Source: Myxococcales bacterium
GTDB lineage: Bacteria > Myxococcota_A > Polyangia > Haliangiales > Haliangiaceae
Direction of reading: 5' to 3'
NCBI GenBank assembly: GCA_016720595.1
Contig: JADKKI010000001.1
Location: 558,001-622,000, forward strand
DNA: 64,000 nucleotides
Every line of letters starts with the position of its first letter. The stretch's first letter is position 1. The notes beneath the pieces were generated by a model. The model searched no databases, was not told the DNA's origin, and saw only the letters and a program-made list of their open reading frames with translations. This document shows, piece by piece, positions 44,740 through 52,690 of this stretch. Both the position numbers and the translations under genes were made by a program.

Positions 44740-44766
44740 AAAAAAGGCCCGGCAGCGCCGAGCCTT
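44740..44766 (-). terminator. Rho-independent terminator
   Basis: On the minus strand a hairpin (AAGGC-T-CGGC-GCT-GCCG-G-GCCTT, 44766-44744) is followed by a run of six T (44745-44740). It ends the gene at 44786-45199; the plus-strand lipoprotein stops 12 bases away on the other side. Confidence 0.8.
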
Positions 44767-44785
44767 GTTCGAATGAGATCGCCAG

Positions 44786-45199
44786 TTAGCGACGGCGGCG
44801 ACGGCGAGCCGGGCGCGGCGCGACGGCAGCGGCCTCGAGCTCCTCGAGGTGCTCGAGCATGCTGATCATCGTGTTGCGCGTGGCCGCGTGGGGCTCGTTC
44901 GTGATCGCGCGACCGAGGGAGATGCGCAGCTCCGCGCGCAGCTCGGACTCGATCAGCCGATACGTGCGAAGGGCCTCCTCGGGGTCGTAGTGATGAAGGT
45001 CGGCCTCGCAACCGGTGGCCGCGATCCAGACGGCCGCGAGGGCCGCGGCGCGACGCCCGGGCTGAGAGACGGCGAAGTCCTTGACGGACGAGCGGAGGCG
45101 CTGGCGGACCAGCGGAATCGGCGGCAGAGCCACCAGACCGTCGTTGTCGTCATCGGGCCGACGGAGGACAGGGCGTGTCATTGACTTGTCGGTTTCCAT
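44786..45199 (-). CDS. Hypothetical protein with Arg-rich C-terminus
   Basis: A 137-residue protein without a recognised domain. It has an Asp-rich N-terminal part, a helical middle (ALAAVWIAATGCEADLHHYDPEEALRTYRLIESELRAELRI) and a C-terminus of repeated Arg (RPARRRRRR) that could bind nucleic acid. Starts are possible at ATG 45199 or 45181. A strong terminator follows. The 218-base spacer upstream (45200-45417) is more AT-rich than its surroundings and shows no gene. Confidence 0.55.
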   Translation of the reverse strand: METDKSMTRPVLRRPDDDNDGLVALPPIPLVRQRLRSSVKDFAVSQPGRRAAALAAVWIAATGCEADLHHYDPEEALRTYRLIESELRAELRISLGRAITNEPHAATRNTMISMLEHLEELEAAAVAPRPARRRRRR

Positions 45200-45417
45200 G
45201 GCTTTTTTGTCCTGATCTCGCAGCGGGAATCTTAGATTTCCCCCCTAAAAATTCGCCCTGCGATGGACCGCGACCTTGCACGATCAGTTCTGGAAAAGCG
45301 ATGAATTTCCGCGCGAAGCCTTACGAAAAACACGTCGTAACCCACCCCTAACCCGAATCAGACTCAGAAAATATGCGAGCGGGGTTCAAGTGACCCCAGC
45401 GACGATGCGATCGCATC

Positions 45418-46347
45418 TCACTCCCGCGCGATGAGGTCATTCGGACGCGGGAGTGAGCCAGGATCAGCGTTGTCGACGCGTCTGGCGATGAAGTCCCGGA
45501 TCGTCCAGTCCACGAGGTGCGGGCGTTCGATAGGTGCGGTGTGGGATGCGTTGGCGATCTCCAGCAGCTCGGCCCCCGGGATCTCCTCCGCCATTGCTCG
45601 GCTGCGCTCTGGAGGCGTGAAGCCATCACGCCCGCCGGCCACCACGAGGGTGGGGGCGGTGATGGTGGGGAGCAGATCGTCTGCGCTGTGCTGGCCGGCG
45701 GAGGCCAGCATGGCGACGAACAGGCGGGTATCGATCCGCGCCATGCCCTCGAGGTACGGCATGAAGTCCGCCGGCTCGACCAGCTCGCGGCGGATCTCGA
45801 GCCGGCTGGCGACCTCGTAGGCGAGCCGGGTAGGGAGCACCGCCCGGGTGAGACGGTTGACGATCCCCGGGACGCGCTGGACCCACTTCTGGATCGTCGG
45901 CAGGAGATCTTCCAGCGCTGCAGATCCCTTGAAGGTCCGGAGCGGGTGCGAGGACGCACCGCAGACCAGCACCAGGCCCGCGACTCGCGAGGCATGGCGC
46001 CGATAGGTCTCGAGCGCGACCTGAACGCCCATCGAGTGACCGACCAGCACCGCCCGATCGACCAGGGCGTCGTCGAGGACACACGCCACATCGTCGGCGA
46101 GATCCGCGATCGTCACGCGGGTTGGATCCTTGGGAGCGGCGGTCCTGCCGTGACCACGGTAATGAGGATGAAGGGTGAACCTCGTCCCGAGATCACTCTT
46201 CAGGTAACGCCAGACATAGCCGTCGCAACCGATCCCGTCGCAGAGGAGCACCGGCGTTGTGACGCCGCGCTCACCCCAGCTCTCGTAGAACAGTGGGCTT
46301 CCGTCGCCAGGAGCAACGGCGTAGCCCCACGCCGTCTGCTTGTTCAC
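45418..46347 (-). CDS. Alpha/beta-hydrolase
   Basis: A 309-residue alpha/beta-hydrolase. PVLLCDGIGCDGYVW is the oxyanion-side segment where most relatives have HGxG; LHPHYRGHGRT follows. The nucleophile elbow is GHSMG in AVLVGHSMGVQVALETY. The Asp is likely in VVAGGRDGFTPPERS and the His in IANASHTAPIERP. This pattern fits esterases, haloperoxidase-like and polyhydroxyalkanoate-related hydrolases; substrate unknown. The start is GTG 46347 (NKQTAWGYAV). Not linked to neighbours except by same-strand position with the RHH-like gene. Confidence 0.82.
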   Translation of the reverse strand: MNKQTAWGYAVAPGDGSPLFYESWGERGVTTPVLLCDGIGCDGYVWRYLKSDLGTRFTLHPHYRGHGRTAAPKDPTRVTIADLADDVACVLDDALVDRAVLVGHSMGVQVALETYRRHASRVAGLVLVCGASSHPLRTFKGSAALEDLLPTIQKWVQRVPGIVNRLTRAVLPTRLAYEVASRLEIRRELVEPADFMPYLEGMARIDTRLFVAMLASAGQHSADDLLPTITAPTLVVAGGRDGFTPPERSRAMAEEIPGAELLEIANASHTAPIERPHLVDWTIRDFIARRVDNADPGSLPRPNDLIARE

Positions 46348-46392
46348 CGGATTGCTCGGCGGTCACCGAGCGGTCTCGGTGTCAGGCGGAGA

Positions 46393-46593
46393 TCAGGCGA
46401 TTTCCTTCTCATCTTCCTCGCCGGGGAACTCGTTCACCGACGGGTACTTCATGATCTCTTTACGAGCGATCTTCCACGCCTTCTGGACGATCCAGGAAAG
46501 AGACCGGTCCTGCCGGGTCGCTTCGTCTTGGATTTCCTTCAGCATGTCTTCGGGAAAATACAGGGACTGCTTGCGCTTATCGGAGCCGGCCAT
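46393..46593 (-). CDS. TIGR04563-like small protein
   Basis: A 66-residue protein. KRKQSLYFPEDMLKEIQDEA and RQDRSLSWIVQKAWKIARKEI read like a ribbon-helix-helix fold (strand then two helices) and match my recollection of TIGR04563, a family found in Myxococcota. An acidic tail (NEFPGEEDEKEIA) ends it. It may be a transcriptional regulator or a stand-alone antitoxin-like protein; no toxin is adjacent. ATG 46593 is chosen as the only start giving the RHH directly. Divergent from the DksA-like gene. Confidence 0.7.
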   Translation of the reverse strand: MAGSDKRKQSLYFPEDMLKEIQDEATRQDRSLSWIVQKAWKIARKEIMKYPSVNEFPGEEDEKEIA

Positions 46594-46666
46594 CTCAAAC
46601 AGTTTCGAGGACCGCCTACAGGGTGTCAAGGCATCCGCTGGTGTAAGACGTAACCGTCCGGAGAGG

Positions 46667-46695
46667 TTGTCACCGGGCTCGCCTATCACTATCCT
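46667..46695 (+). promoter_or_regulatory. Sigma-70-type promoter for the DksA-like gene
   Basis: TTGTCA (46667-46672) is followed after 17 bases by TATCCT (46690-46695). The -35 matches five and the -10 four of six consensus positions. The start point is about 40 bases before the GTG at 46743, and gggaggga precedes the start codon. Confidence 0.6.
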
Positions 46696-46742
46696 ACCGC
46701 GCTTTCTGCAACGCCCTATTTCGTTCGAGTGGGAGGGAATCA

Positions 46743-47138
46743 GTGTCCACAGCTGCCGCCGCCGCGTCCAAAGCCCTCACCAAGAAGGAAATGAAGAAGT
46801 TTCAGGAGCTGCTCGAGGAGAAGCGCAAGGGCGTCCTCGAGCGCGCCCGCCAGATGCTCTCCGAGGGCATGGTCCTCGACGCCAATGATCTCCCCGACGA
46901 GATGGATCTCGCTTCGAGCGAGTACATCCAGTCGTTCGAGTTCCGCCTCCGTGGTCGCGAGAAGAGCCTGCTGACCAAGCTCGACCTCGCGCTGAAGAAG
47001 ATCGAGGAGGGCACGTTCGGTGTCTGCGAGATCTGCGAGGAGCCGATCGGCAAGAAGCGCCTCGAGGCGCGTCCGGAGACCTCGCTGTGCATCAAGTGCA
47101 AAGAGGATCAGGAGCGCGAAGAGCGCACGATGGGCTGA
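46743..47138 (+). CDS. DksA/TraR family zinc-finger regulator
   Basis: A 131-residue DksA-type protein. A long helical hairpin (KKFQELLEEKRKGVLERARQM, GREKSLLTKLDLALKKIEEGTFG) leads to a zinc finger CEICEEPIGKKRLEARPET...CIKC. DksA-family proteins enter the RNA polymerase secondary channel and tune transcription with ppGpp. The coiled-coil tip residues (D-x-x-D in DLPDEMDLAS) are present around residues 50-57. It has its own consensus promoter. A GTG start with a strong ribosome site is used. Confidence 0.88.
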   Translation: MSTAAAAASKALTKKEMKKFQELLEEKRKGVLERARQMLSEGMVLDANDLPDEMDLASSEYIQSFEFRLRGREKSLLTKLDLALKKIEEGTFGVCEICEEPIGKKRLEARPETSLCIKCKEDQEREERTMG

Positions 47139-47157
47139 GAGCCCAAGCGGAAGCTCG

Positions 47158-47206
47158 GCCTGCGAGTCGCCTGCGAGTCGCCTGCGAGTCGCCTGCGAGT
47201 CGCCTG
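47158..47206. repeat. 11-base tandem repeat after the DksA-like gene
   Basis: The unit gcctgcgagtc occurs four times head to tail (47158-47201), followed by a partial copy. It lies in the spacer between the DksA-like gene and the Rieske gene. No coding role is seen; length variation between strains is likely. Confidence 0.7.
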
Positions 47207-47352
47207 AACGATGGGCCCGCTGACGATCCGCTGCTGATCAGGTGAGTGCCCGCCGCGGCGACGATGCTTCGCCACGATCTGTACAACGCAGTGTTGTTCG
47301 CGAGCGGGCCCGAAACGCCGATGAACCTCGCGCCGTCTGTTACCTTGCAGAC

Positions 47353-47883
47353 ATGGCGGCCGACGAACCTGACCGGCGAAAGTTCCTCAAGGTCACGACC
47401 TGCGCCCTCGGCGCGGGCGTCGGGATCGCGCTCGTCGTCCCGGCGCTCCGGATCGTCGCCGCGCCGGCGGGGACCATCACCGTCACCGGGCCGAGCGAGC
47501 CGCTCGATCTCGGCCTCGTCGACAAGTTCCGGATCGGGGCCGAGCCGCGCAAGGTCGAGGTGATCGCGCCGATGGTCAAGGATGCGTGGACCGCGGCGCG
47601 CAACGTGGTTCTCGGGGCCGCGTACATCCGTCGCACGGCGCCCGACAAGATCGAGGCGCTGTCCGCGGTGTGCCCGCACCTCGGCTGCGCGATCGGCTGG
47701 GATCCCGCCGCGAAGAACTTCCTGTGTCCGTGCCACGACAGCCGCTTCGAGGCCGACGGCGCGAGGATGACGGGGCCATCGGAGCGCGGGCTCGATCCGC
47801 TGCCGGTCTCGGTCGTCGATGGCCGTCTGCAGCTGACCTGGGTGCGGTATCGCGCCGGATCTGCCTCGCGGGAGCCGGTGTGA
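47353..47883 (+). CDS. Rieske iron-sulfur protein (Tat signal)
   Basis: A 176-residue Rieske protein. The N-terminus has a twin-arginine motif (PDRRKFLK) followed by a hydrophobic stretch (GAGVGIALVVPAL), so it is exported folded and stays membrane-anchored. The 2Fe-2S ligands are in CPHLGC and CPCHDSRF. It accepts electrons from quinol in a cytochrome bc complex. ATG 47353 is chosen because it puts the Tat signal at the start; the frame extends further upstream without a signal. Its stop overlaps the next start (GTGA), so the complex is made from one message. Confidence 0.92.
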   Translation: MAADEPDRRKFLKVTTCALGAGVGIALVVPALRIVAAPAGTITVTGPSEPLDLGLVDKFRIGAEPRKVEVIAPMVKDAWTAARNVVLGAAYIRRTAPDKIEALSAVCPHLGCAIGWDPAAKNFLCPCHDSRFEADGARMTGPSERGLDPLPVSVVDGRLQLTWVRYRAGSASREPV

Positions 47884-49580
47884 AGCTCGCCGCGTATCTG
47901 CGCGAGCGCGCCGGGATCGGTGAGGGCCGCGCGATGATGCCGAACGGCGGATCGTTCGCCTACGTGTTCGGCGTGGTGCTGATGTTCCTCCTCGTCGTCG
48001 AGGGCGTGACTGGCGCGGCGCTCGCGGCGTTCTACAGCCCGTCCACCACCGACGCGTGGGGCTCGGTCGCGTACATCCAGGATCAGGTGCCAGGTGGCTG
48101 GCTGGTCCGCGGCCTCCATCACCACGGCGGCTCCGCGATCGTGATCATCGCGGGCATCCACCTGATCCAGACCGCGGTCGCGGGCGCGTACAAGAAGCCG
48201 CGCGAGCTCGTGTGGTGGCTCGGGATCCTGCTGCTCCTCCTCGTGCTCGTGTGGTCGGTCACCGGGTACTGGCTGCGCTGGGATCAGTCAGGGTTCTTCG
48301 CGCTGCAGGTCGAGCTCGGGATCGCGGCAGGCGCGCCTGTCGTCGGCAACGCGATCAAGGGCCTGGCGCTCGGTGGGAACGACTACGGCAACCTGACCCT
48401 GACCCGCGCCTATGCGGCCCACGTGATCCTCCTGCCCGCGATCGTCGTCGTCGTCACCTATCTACACGTCTCGATCGCACGACGGCTCGGCCCCACGCCC
48501 GTCCGCAAGGCCGCGCCAGTCTCGCGCTGGCCGGTGCAGAGCGTGCGCGATGCGATCGCGATCGCCGCGGTGTTCGCGGTCCTGCTCGGGTACGTCGCCG
48601 GTACGCACGGCGTGGATCTCGGCTCGCCGGCCGATGCCACCGCCGCCTACGACGCCCGGCCGCTGTGGACGTTCCGCTGGCTGTTCGAGCTGCGCGTGCT
48701 CGCGGGGAGCGCCGAGGCGTTCGCGGCGATGGCGGCACCCGCGATCGTCGGTGGCTTCCTCGTCGCGTTGCCGCTCCTCGATCATCGCGCCGAGCGCGCA
48801 CCGAAACACCGCAAGCTCTGGCTCGGCGGGCTCGCCGGGATGTTCGCGCTGATCGGTGCGCTGACGATGGCCTCGTTCGCGCGGGACTCCAACGACGAGC
48901 AGCTCGCGACCCGCACCCGCAAGTCCGAGCTCCAAGGCGCGCGCGCCCGCATCCTCGCCGCCACCAACGGCGTGCCCGTGACTGGCGCTCTCGACGTGTT
49001 CAAGACCCCGCCGATGTGGCGGGCGCGCTCGCTGTTCGCACAGCGCTGCAGTAGCTGCCACGATGCCGACAGCAAGGACCGCAAGGGCCCCGTGATCGCT
49101 CCGGGCCACGGCAACCGTGCGTGGCTCACCCAGTTCCTGAAGACCCCAGGTGGCGACGCCTTCTACGCGCACACCAAGCTCAACGCCACCGAGGCGGCGA
49201 TGAAGCCCGTCGAGCTCCCTCCTGCGGATCTCGCGGATCTCGTGGAGCTGCTGTATGCCGAGTCCGGCGCGCAGGATGCCGATCCGGCGAAGCGCGACCG
49301 CGGCGGCAAGGTCTTCGAGTCCGCGTGCACGGACTGCCACAGCCGCGAGGAGGGTGTGGCGGCGACCGCCGGCCCGAACCTCTACGGGCTCGATAGCCGG
49401 GACTACTACACGAGCTTCATCGGGAACCCGAAGTCCCCGATCCACATGGGCGCGGACAAGAGCCAGATGCCGCGGTTCGATCGCGAGCTCACGATCGTCG
49501 AGCGCGACCTGATCGCCGAGTACCTGGTGTGGCTGCGCACGGCGAACGACGCCGCGCTGGCCGCGCTCGGTCCGCTGTAA
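47880..49580 (+). CDS. Cytochrome b fused to a di-haem cytochrome c
   Basis: A 566-residue fusion. Residues ~1-310 form a cytochrome b: about eight membrane helices with haem ligands His80/His94 (HHHGGSAIVIIAGIH) and His181/His196. The 14- and 15-residue spacings match cytochrome b6/b. Residues ~380-560 carry two c-type haem sites, Cys390 (CSSCHD) and Cys483 (CTDCHS), each CxxCH. With the Rieske gene it would make a compact quinol:cytochrome c oxidoreductase, with no separate cytochrome c1 gene here. Translation is coupled to the Rieske gene. Confidence 0.9.
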   Translation: MKLAAYLRERAGIGEGRAMMPNGGSFAYVFGVVLMFLLVVEGVTGAALAAFYSPSTTDAWGSVAYIQDQVPGGWLVRGLHHHGGSAIVIIAGIHLIQTAVAGAYKKPRELVWWLGILLLLLVLVWSVTGYWLRWDQSGFFALQVELGIAAGAPVVGNAIKGLALGGNDYGNLTLTRAYAAHVILLPAIVVVVTYLHVSIARRLGPTPVRKAAPVSRWPVQSVRDAIAIAAVFAVLLGYVAGTHGVDLGSPADATAAYDARPLWTFRWLFELRVLAGSAEAFAAMAAPAIVGGFLVALPLLDHRAERAPKHRKLWLGGLAGMFALIGALTMASFARDSNDEQLATRTRKSELQGARARILAATNGVPVTGALDVFKTPPMWRARSLFAQRCSSCHDADSKDRKGPVIAPGHGNRAWLTQFLKTPGGDAFYAHTKLNATEAAMKPVELPPADLADLVELLYAESGAQDADPAKRDRGGKVFESACTDCHSREEGVAATAGPNLYGLDSRDYYTSFIGNPKSPIHMGADKSQMPRFDRELTIVERDLIAEYLVWLRTANDAALAALGPL

Positions 49581-49725
49581 AGGGGACGGTTTCAACTTGA
49601 GCAACTTGCGGCGGGTAAGTGTGTGACTTCTCGTCCACACATCGGGTGTACCCGCGACGTCCAGCCGCGCTCAATCATCTCCACGGGTTCGCGATCGCAG
49701 ATTGTCTAAGTTGAAACCGTCCCCT
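49581..49725. repeat. MITE-like element with 18-base inverted ends
   Basis: The sequence aggggacggtttcaactt (49581-49598) and its exact complement (49708-49725) bound a 145-base segment between the cytochrome gene stop and the next gene. Similar ggggacgg-ended elements are common dispersed palindromes in proteobacterial genomes, so a non-autonomous mobile element or REP-type unit is likely. No transposase is present nearby. Confidence 0.6.
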
Positions 49726-49741
49726 GTGCGACTGTCCGGGG

Positions 49742-51025
49742 ATGTCCGACGTCCGGATGGCCATGATGGGGGAAGCGGCCTGGCCGCTGAGCAACGAGCG
49801 CGAGGAGCTGCTCGTCATGCTCGGCTCGATGATCGGGCGGTTCGGGGCCGAGCGGTTCGTCGAGGCGCCGGTGGTCAGTGCCAGCAAGCGCGACTTTCCG
49901 GATCGGTGGGAGCCGTCGCTTCACGCCGTGCACCAGCTGCTCTATCGCCTGTGCTGGCTCGCGCACGTCGATCCGGAGATCGCCGTCGTGGACGTTCGGC
50001 CGATCCGCGACAACCTGAACGGGATGCTGCACACGACCGAGTGCGAGATCGCCTCGTGCAATGCGGGCGTGGTGACGTTTCACCTCGCGTCCATCGGCAA
50101 CGACGACGTGGCCGGCGTGATGTCCCACAAGATCGGCCAGGCGTTCCTCGACCTCGCACCGGGCGAGCCGTTCCGCACGCCGGGGCGGCACGAGACCGAT
50201 GAGGTCGAGGGCACCGTCGCCGCGGTGTTCCTCGGGCTCGGCGTGCTCGCCGCGAACTCGTCGATGTATCGGCGCCACGCGGCCCGCGTCGTCGGGCGCG
50301 AGGAGCGGTCCGAGCAGCTGATCGCGCAAGCCGGCGGCCTCGACATCGCGGATGCGACCCTGCTGCTCGCGGTGCAGGACCTCGTGCGGGATGACGTGCC
50401 CGACGCATACGCGACGCTTCACGCCGCGCAGCGGGATTGGCTCGAGCGCTGGCGCGATGTGCTCGAGCCCCACGAGGCCGAGCTGCGCGAGCTGCTTCGC
50501 CTCGACGAGGAGCGCGCGCCGCTACAGCTCAACCGCGCCGCGGAGCCGCGCCGCGCTCCCGCGGTGTCCGAGGCGGAGCTCAAGCGGTTCAATCGCGGGC
50601 GCGAGATCCGGCGCGTCCGGAATCGCTCGGTGCTCGGCGTCATCCCTGGGCTGTTCCTGGGCATCCTGTGCGGGGCCGTCGTTGGTAGGCTGGCCCTCGG
50701 CCCCGGGACCGGTGCGCTCGCCGTCGGGCTTGGCGTCATGGTGCTCGGCGGGGTGTTCGGCTGGTGGCGGTGGTGCCGGCCGTTCTACACCTGCGCGGAT
50801 GGCGCGTGCCGCAAGCTGATCAGCGCGAAGGCGGCGACGTGCGCTCACTGCGGCGGGACGATCACCGCGACGATCACGCTCGCCGAGTTGCAGGCGCACT
50901 GGGCTGTGCTCCGCGCCGCCGAGGACGAGCGCGATGCCCTGCTCGACGAGAGCGAGTTCGCGGGCGATCCCGATGTCGAGGTGCCGCGGAGCATCGCGAA
51001 GCACACGTCGAGCCACGCCCTGTAG
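49742..51025 (+). CDS. Membrane protein with C-terminal zinc ribbon
   Basis: A 427-residue protein of unrecognised family. Residues ~1-275 are mixed alpha/beta and polar. Two hydrophobic segments follow (VIPGLFLGILCGAVVGRLAL and LAVGLGVMVLGGVFGWWRW, about 300-345), then a zinc ribbon (CADGACRKL, CAHCGG) and a short helical tail. The domain order suggests a membrane-anchored regulatory or assembly factor. It starts with ATG 49742, 17 bases after the MITE-like element. A hairpin follows the stop. Confidence 0.6.
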   Translation: MSDVRMAMMGEAAWPLSNEREELLVMLGSMIGRFGAERFVEAPVVSASKRDFPDRWEPSLHAVHQLLYRLCWLAHVDPEIAVVDVRPIRDNLNGMLHTTECEIASCNAGVVTFHLASIGNDDVAGVMSHKIGQAFLDLAPGEPFRTPGRHETDEVEGTVAAVFLGLGVLAANSSMYRRHAARVVGREERSEQLIAQAGGLDIADATLLLAVQDLVRDDVPDAYATLHAAQRDWLERWRDVLEPHEAELRELLRLDEERAPLQLNRAAEPRRAPAVSEAELKRFNRGREIRRVRNRSVLGVIPGLFLGILCGAVVGRLALGPGTGALAVGLGVMVLGGVFGWWRWCRPFYTCADGACRKLISAKAATCAHCGGTITATITLAELQAHWAVLRAAEDERDALLDESEFAGDPDVEVPRSIAKHTSSHAL

Positions 51026-51027
51026 CT

Positions 51028-51053
51028 GCCGCACCTACACGGTGTGGTGCGGC
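51028..51053 (+). terminator. Hairpin after the zinc-ribbon protein gene
   Basis: GCCGCACC (51028-51035) and GGTGCGGC (51046-51053) form an 8-base-pair stem with a ten-base loop, two bases after the TAG. No T-run follows. Confidence 0.5.
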
Positions 51054-51162
51054 ATCCGAACGCATCCGGTACGGAGGCGTGCAAGCGGCGTACAGCTTCC
51101 ACGTGAGATCACGTAGTTCTGTGGGGATCAGCGCGGGAACACTCGTTGCAGCACTCGGGAAC

Positions 51163-51447
51163 ATGTCTTCAGACATCGAGCGGGCGCCGGGGAGCACGTC
51201 TTCAGACATCGAGCGGGTGTTGTGGGAGCTCGACGAGGAGTCGAGCGAGCCGAGAGTGCTGGTCGACCCGACGCTGGAGGCGTTCTGTCTGGTGACCACG
51301 CGGACCGCGCGGGGGACGACCCCGCCGCCACAGCGGCGCAGCGAACGGCTGCCCCTCCACCTGATCCAGGCCTACCTGCGAGAGAACGCGGCGGACGACG
51401 ATGCGGGTGAGAACGAAGGCGAGAGCCCGGACGAGAACGCCGGCTGA
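51163..51447 (+). CDS. Hypothetical protein upstream of selD
   Basis: A 94-residue protein, mostly acidic, not recognised. Its start region contains a repeated SSDIER segment encoded by a direct DNA repeat (tcttcagacatcgagcggg, twice, 38 bases apart). A central block (PRVLVDPTLEAFCLVTTRT) may be a beta hairpin; the end is acidic (DDDAGENEGESPDE). ATG 51163 is preferred; the frame is open further upstream. The 107-base spacer to selD carries two direct repeats. Confidence 0.45.
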   Translation: MSSDIERAPGSTSSDIERVLWELDEESSEPRVLVDPTLEAFCLVTTRTARGTTPPPQRRSERLPLHLIQAYLRENAADDDAGENEGESPDENAG

Positions 51448-51554
51448 GTCCGCCGAGGTCGATCTCGGATCTCGCGCTGCCGCTTCCGCAGACCTCGAAC
51501 TCGGATCTCGCCCGCTGGTGAGCGGCGCTGCCGCTTCCGCGCTACGGTCCCGGC

Positions 51555-52661
51555 ATGACCCCAGAAGCCAAGGCCGCCCTTCGCCTCACGCAGTACGCGC
51601 GGGGCGGTGGTTGAGCCGCCAAGCTCCGGCTCGGTGAGCTGGCCCACGTTCTCGAACACCTGCCGGGCAGGACGGGAGACGTGCGTCCGGATATCGTGAT
51701 CGATCACGCGTACTCCGACGATGCGGCGATCGTTCGCCACGCCGGCGGCCGCGATCTCGTGCTGACCGCGGACGTGATCGCGCCGCTCGTCGACGATCCC
51801 GAGGCGTTCGGGCGGATCGCCGCGGCGAACTCGTTGTCGGACGTGTGGGCGATGGGTGGCGAGCCGTTGTTCGCGTTGAACCTCGTGTTCTTCCCGGACG
51901 ACCTGCTACCGCTCGACGTGCTCGACGAGATCCTCGCGGGCGGCGCGCGCGTGTGTGCCGAGGCAGGCGTCGCCGTCGTCGGCGGGCACACGGTGCGTGA
52001 CCCGGAGGTCAAGTTCGGGCTGTCGGTGACGGGGGAGGTCGCGCCCGGCGCGCTGTGGTCGAATCGCACCGCACACGCCGGGCAGGCGCTGGTGCTGACC
52101 AAGGCGCTCGGCACGGGCGTGATCGGTCAGGCGATCAAGAAGGGCCTCGCGAGCCCGGCGGCCACCGCGGCGGCGATCGCGTCGATGACTACGCTCAACC
52201 AGGGAGCTGCGCGCGTGGGCCACGCGCACGGGGTGACGTCGGCGACCGATGTCACCGGCTTTGGCCTGCTGGGCCACCTCCGCAACATCGTGCGTGGCTC
52301 GAACGTGGCAGCGCGGATCTCGGTCGGTGCGATGCCGCTCCTCCCCGATGCGATCGATCACCTGCGTGCAAACATCTGCCCGGCAGGCAGCAAGGCCAAC
52401 CGCGCGTTCGTCGCGCCGATGGTGCGGTGGGCCGACGGCGCGCCGTTCACCGCCGAGGCCAGCGCCGAAGCCACCAGCGTCGAACACGAACGCGAGCTGC
52501 GCGCCTCCCTGGCGTGTGACGCACAGACCAGCGGTGGGTTGCTGCTCTGCCTGCCAGCAGCCAATGCGGCCGCGTGCGTGGAGTCGTTGCGCGCGCTCGG
52601 GCTCCCGGCCGCTCAGGTCGGCGAGCTGATCGCGGGCGAGCCGATGATCACGCTCGCCTGA
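51555..52661 (+). CDS. selD: Selenophosphate synthetase SelD, selenocysteine-containing
   Basis: A 368-residue selenide, water dikinase making selenophosphate from selenide and ATP. The ATG at 51555 leads through RLTQYARGGG to an in-frame TGA at 51612-51614 (codon 20), then AAKLRLGELAHVL. In SelD proteins the same position, inside the flexible active-site loop, is Cys or Sec (E. coli GAGCGCK). Downstream are SDDAAIV (metal Asp), LSDVWAMGG, VVGGHTV and DVTGFGLLGH. A start after the TGA (GTG 51681) would drop the catalytic loop. Decoding requires SelA, SelB and tRNA-Sec, none of which is in this window. A hairpin follows the TGA. Confidence 0.9.
51612..51643 (+). promoter_or_regulatory. Sec codon with candidate bacterial SECIS hairpin
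   Basis: TGA 51612-51614 is followed by a stem GCC-A-AGCTC (51618-51626) pairing with GAGCT-GGC (51636-51643), with loop CGGCTCGGT (51627-51635) carrying a G at its second base. The UGA-to-loop distance is about 12 bases, at the short end for bacterial SECIS elements. An alternative stem GAGCCG/CGGCTC (51613-51632) competes. Confidence 0.45.
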
Positions 52662-52690
52662 AGGCGACCGGCTCGAGTCTCCGGCGGGAT

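Noticed and set aside
47158..47206. CRISPR array
   Set aside because: Four contiguous 11-base repeats have no spacers and no cas genes nearby, so this is a simple tandem repeat.
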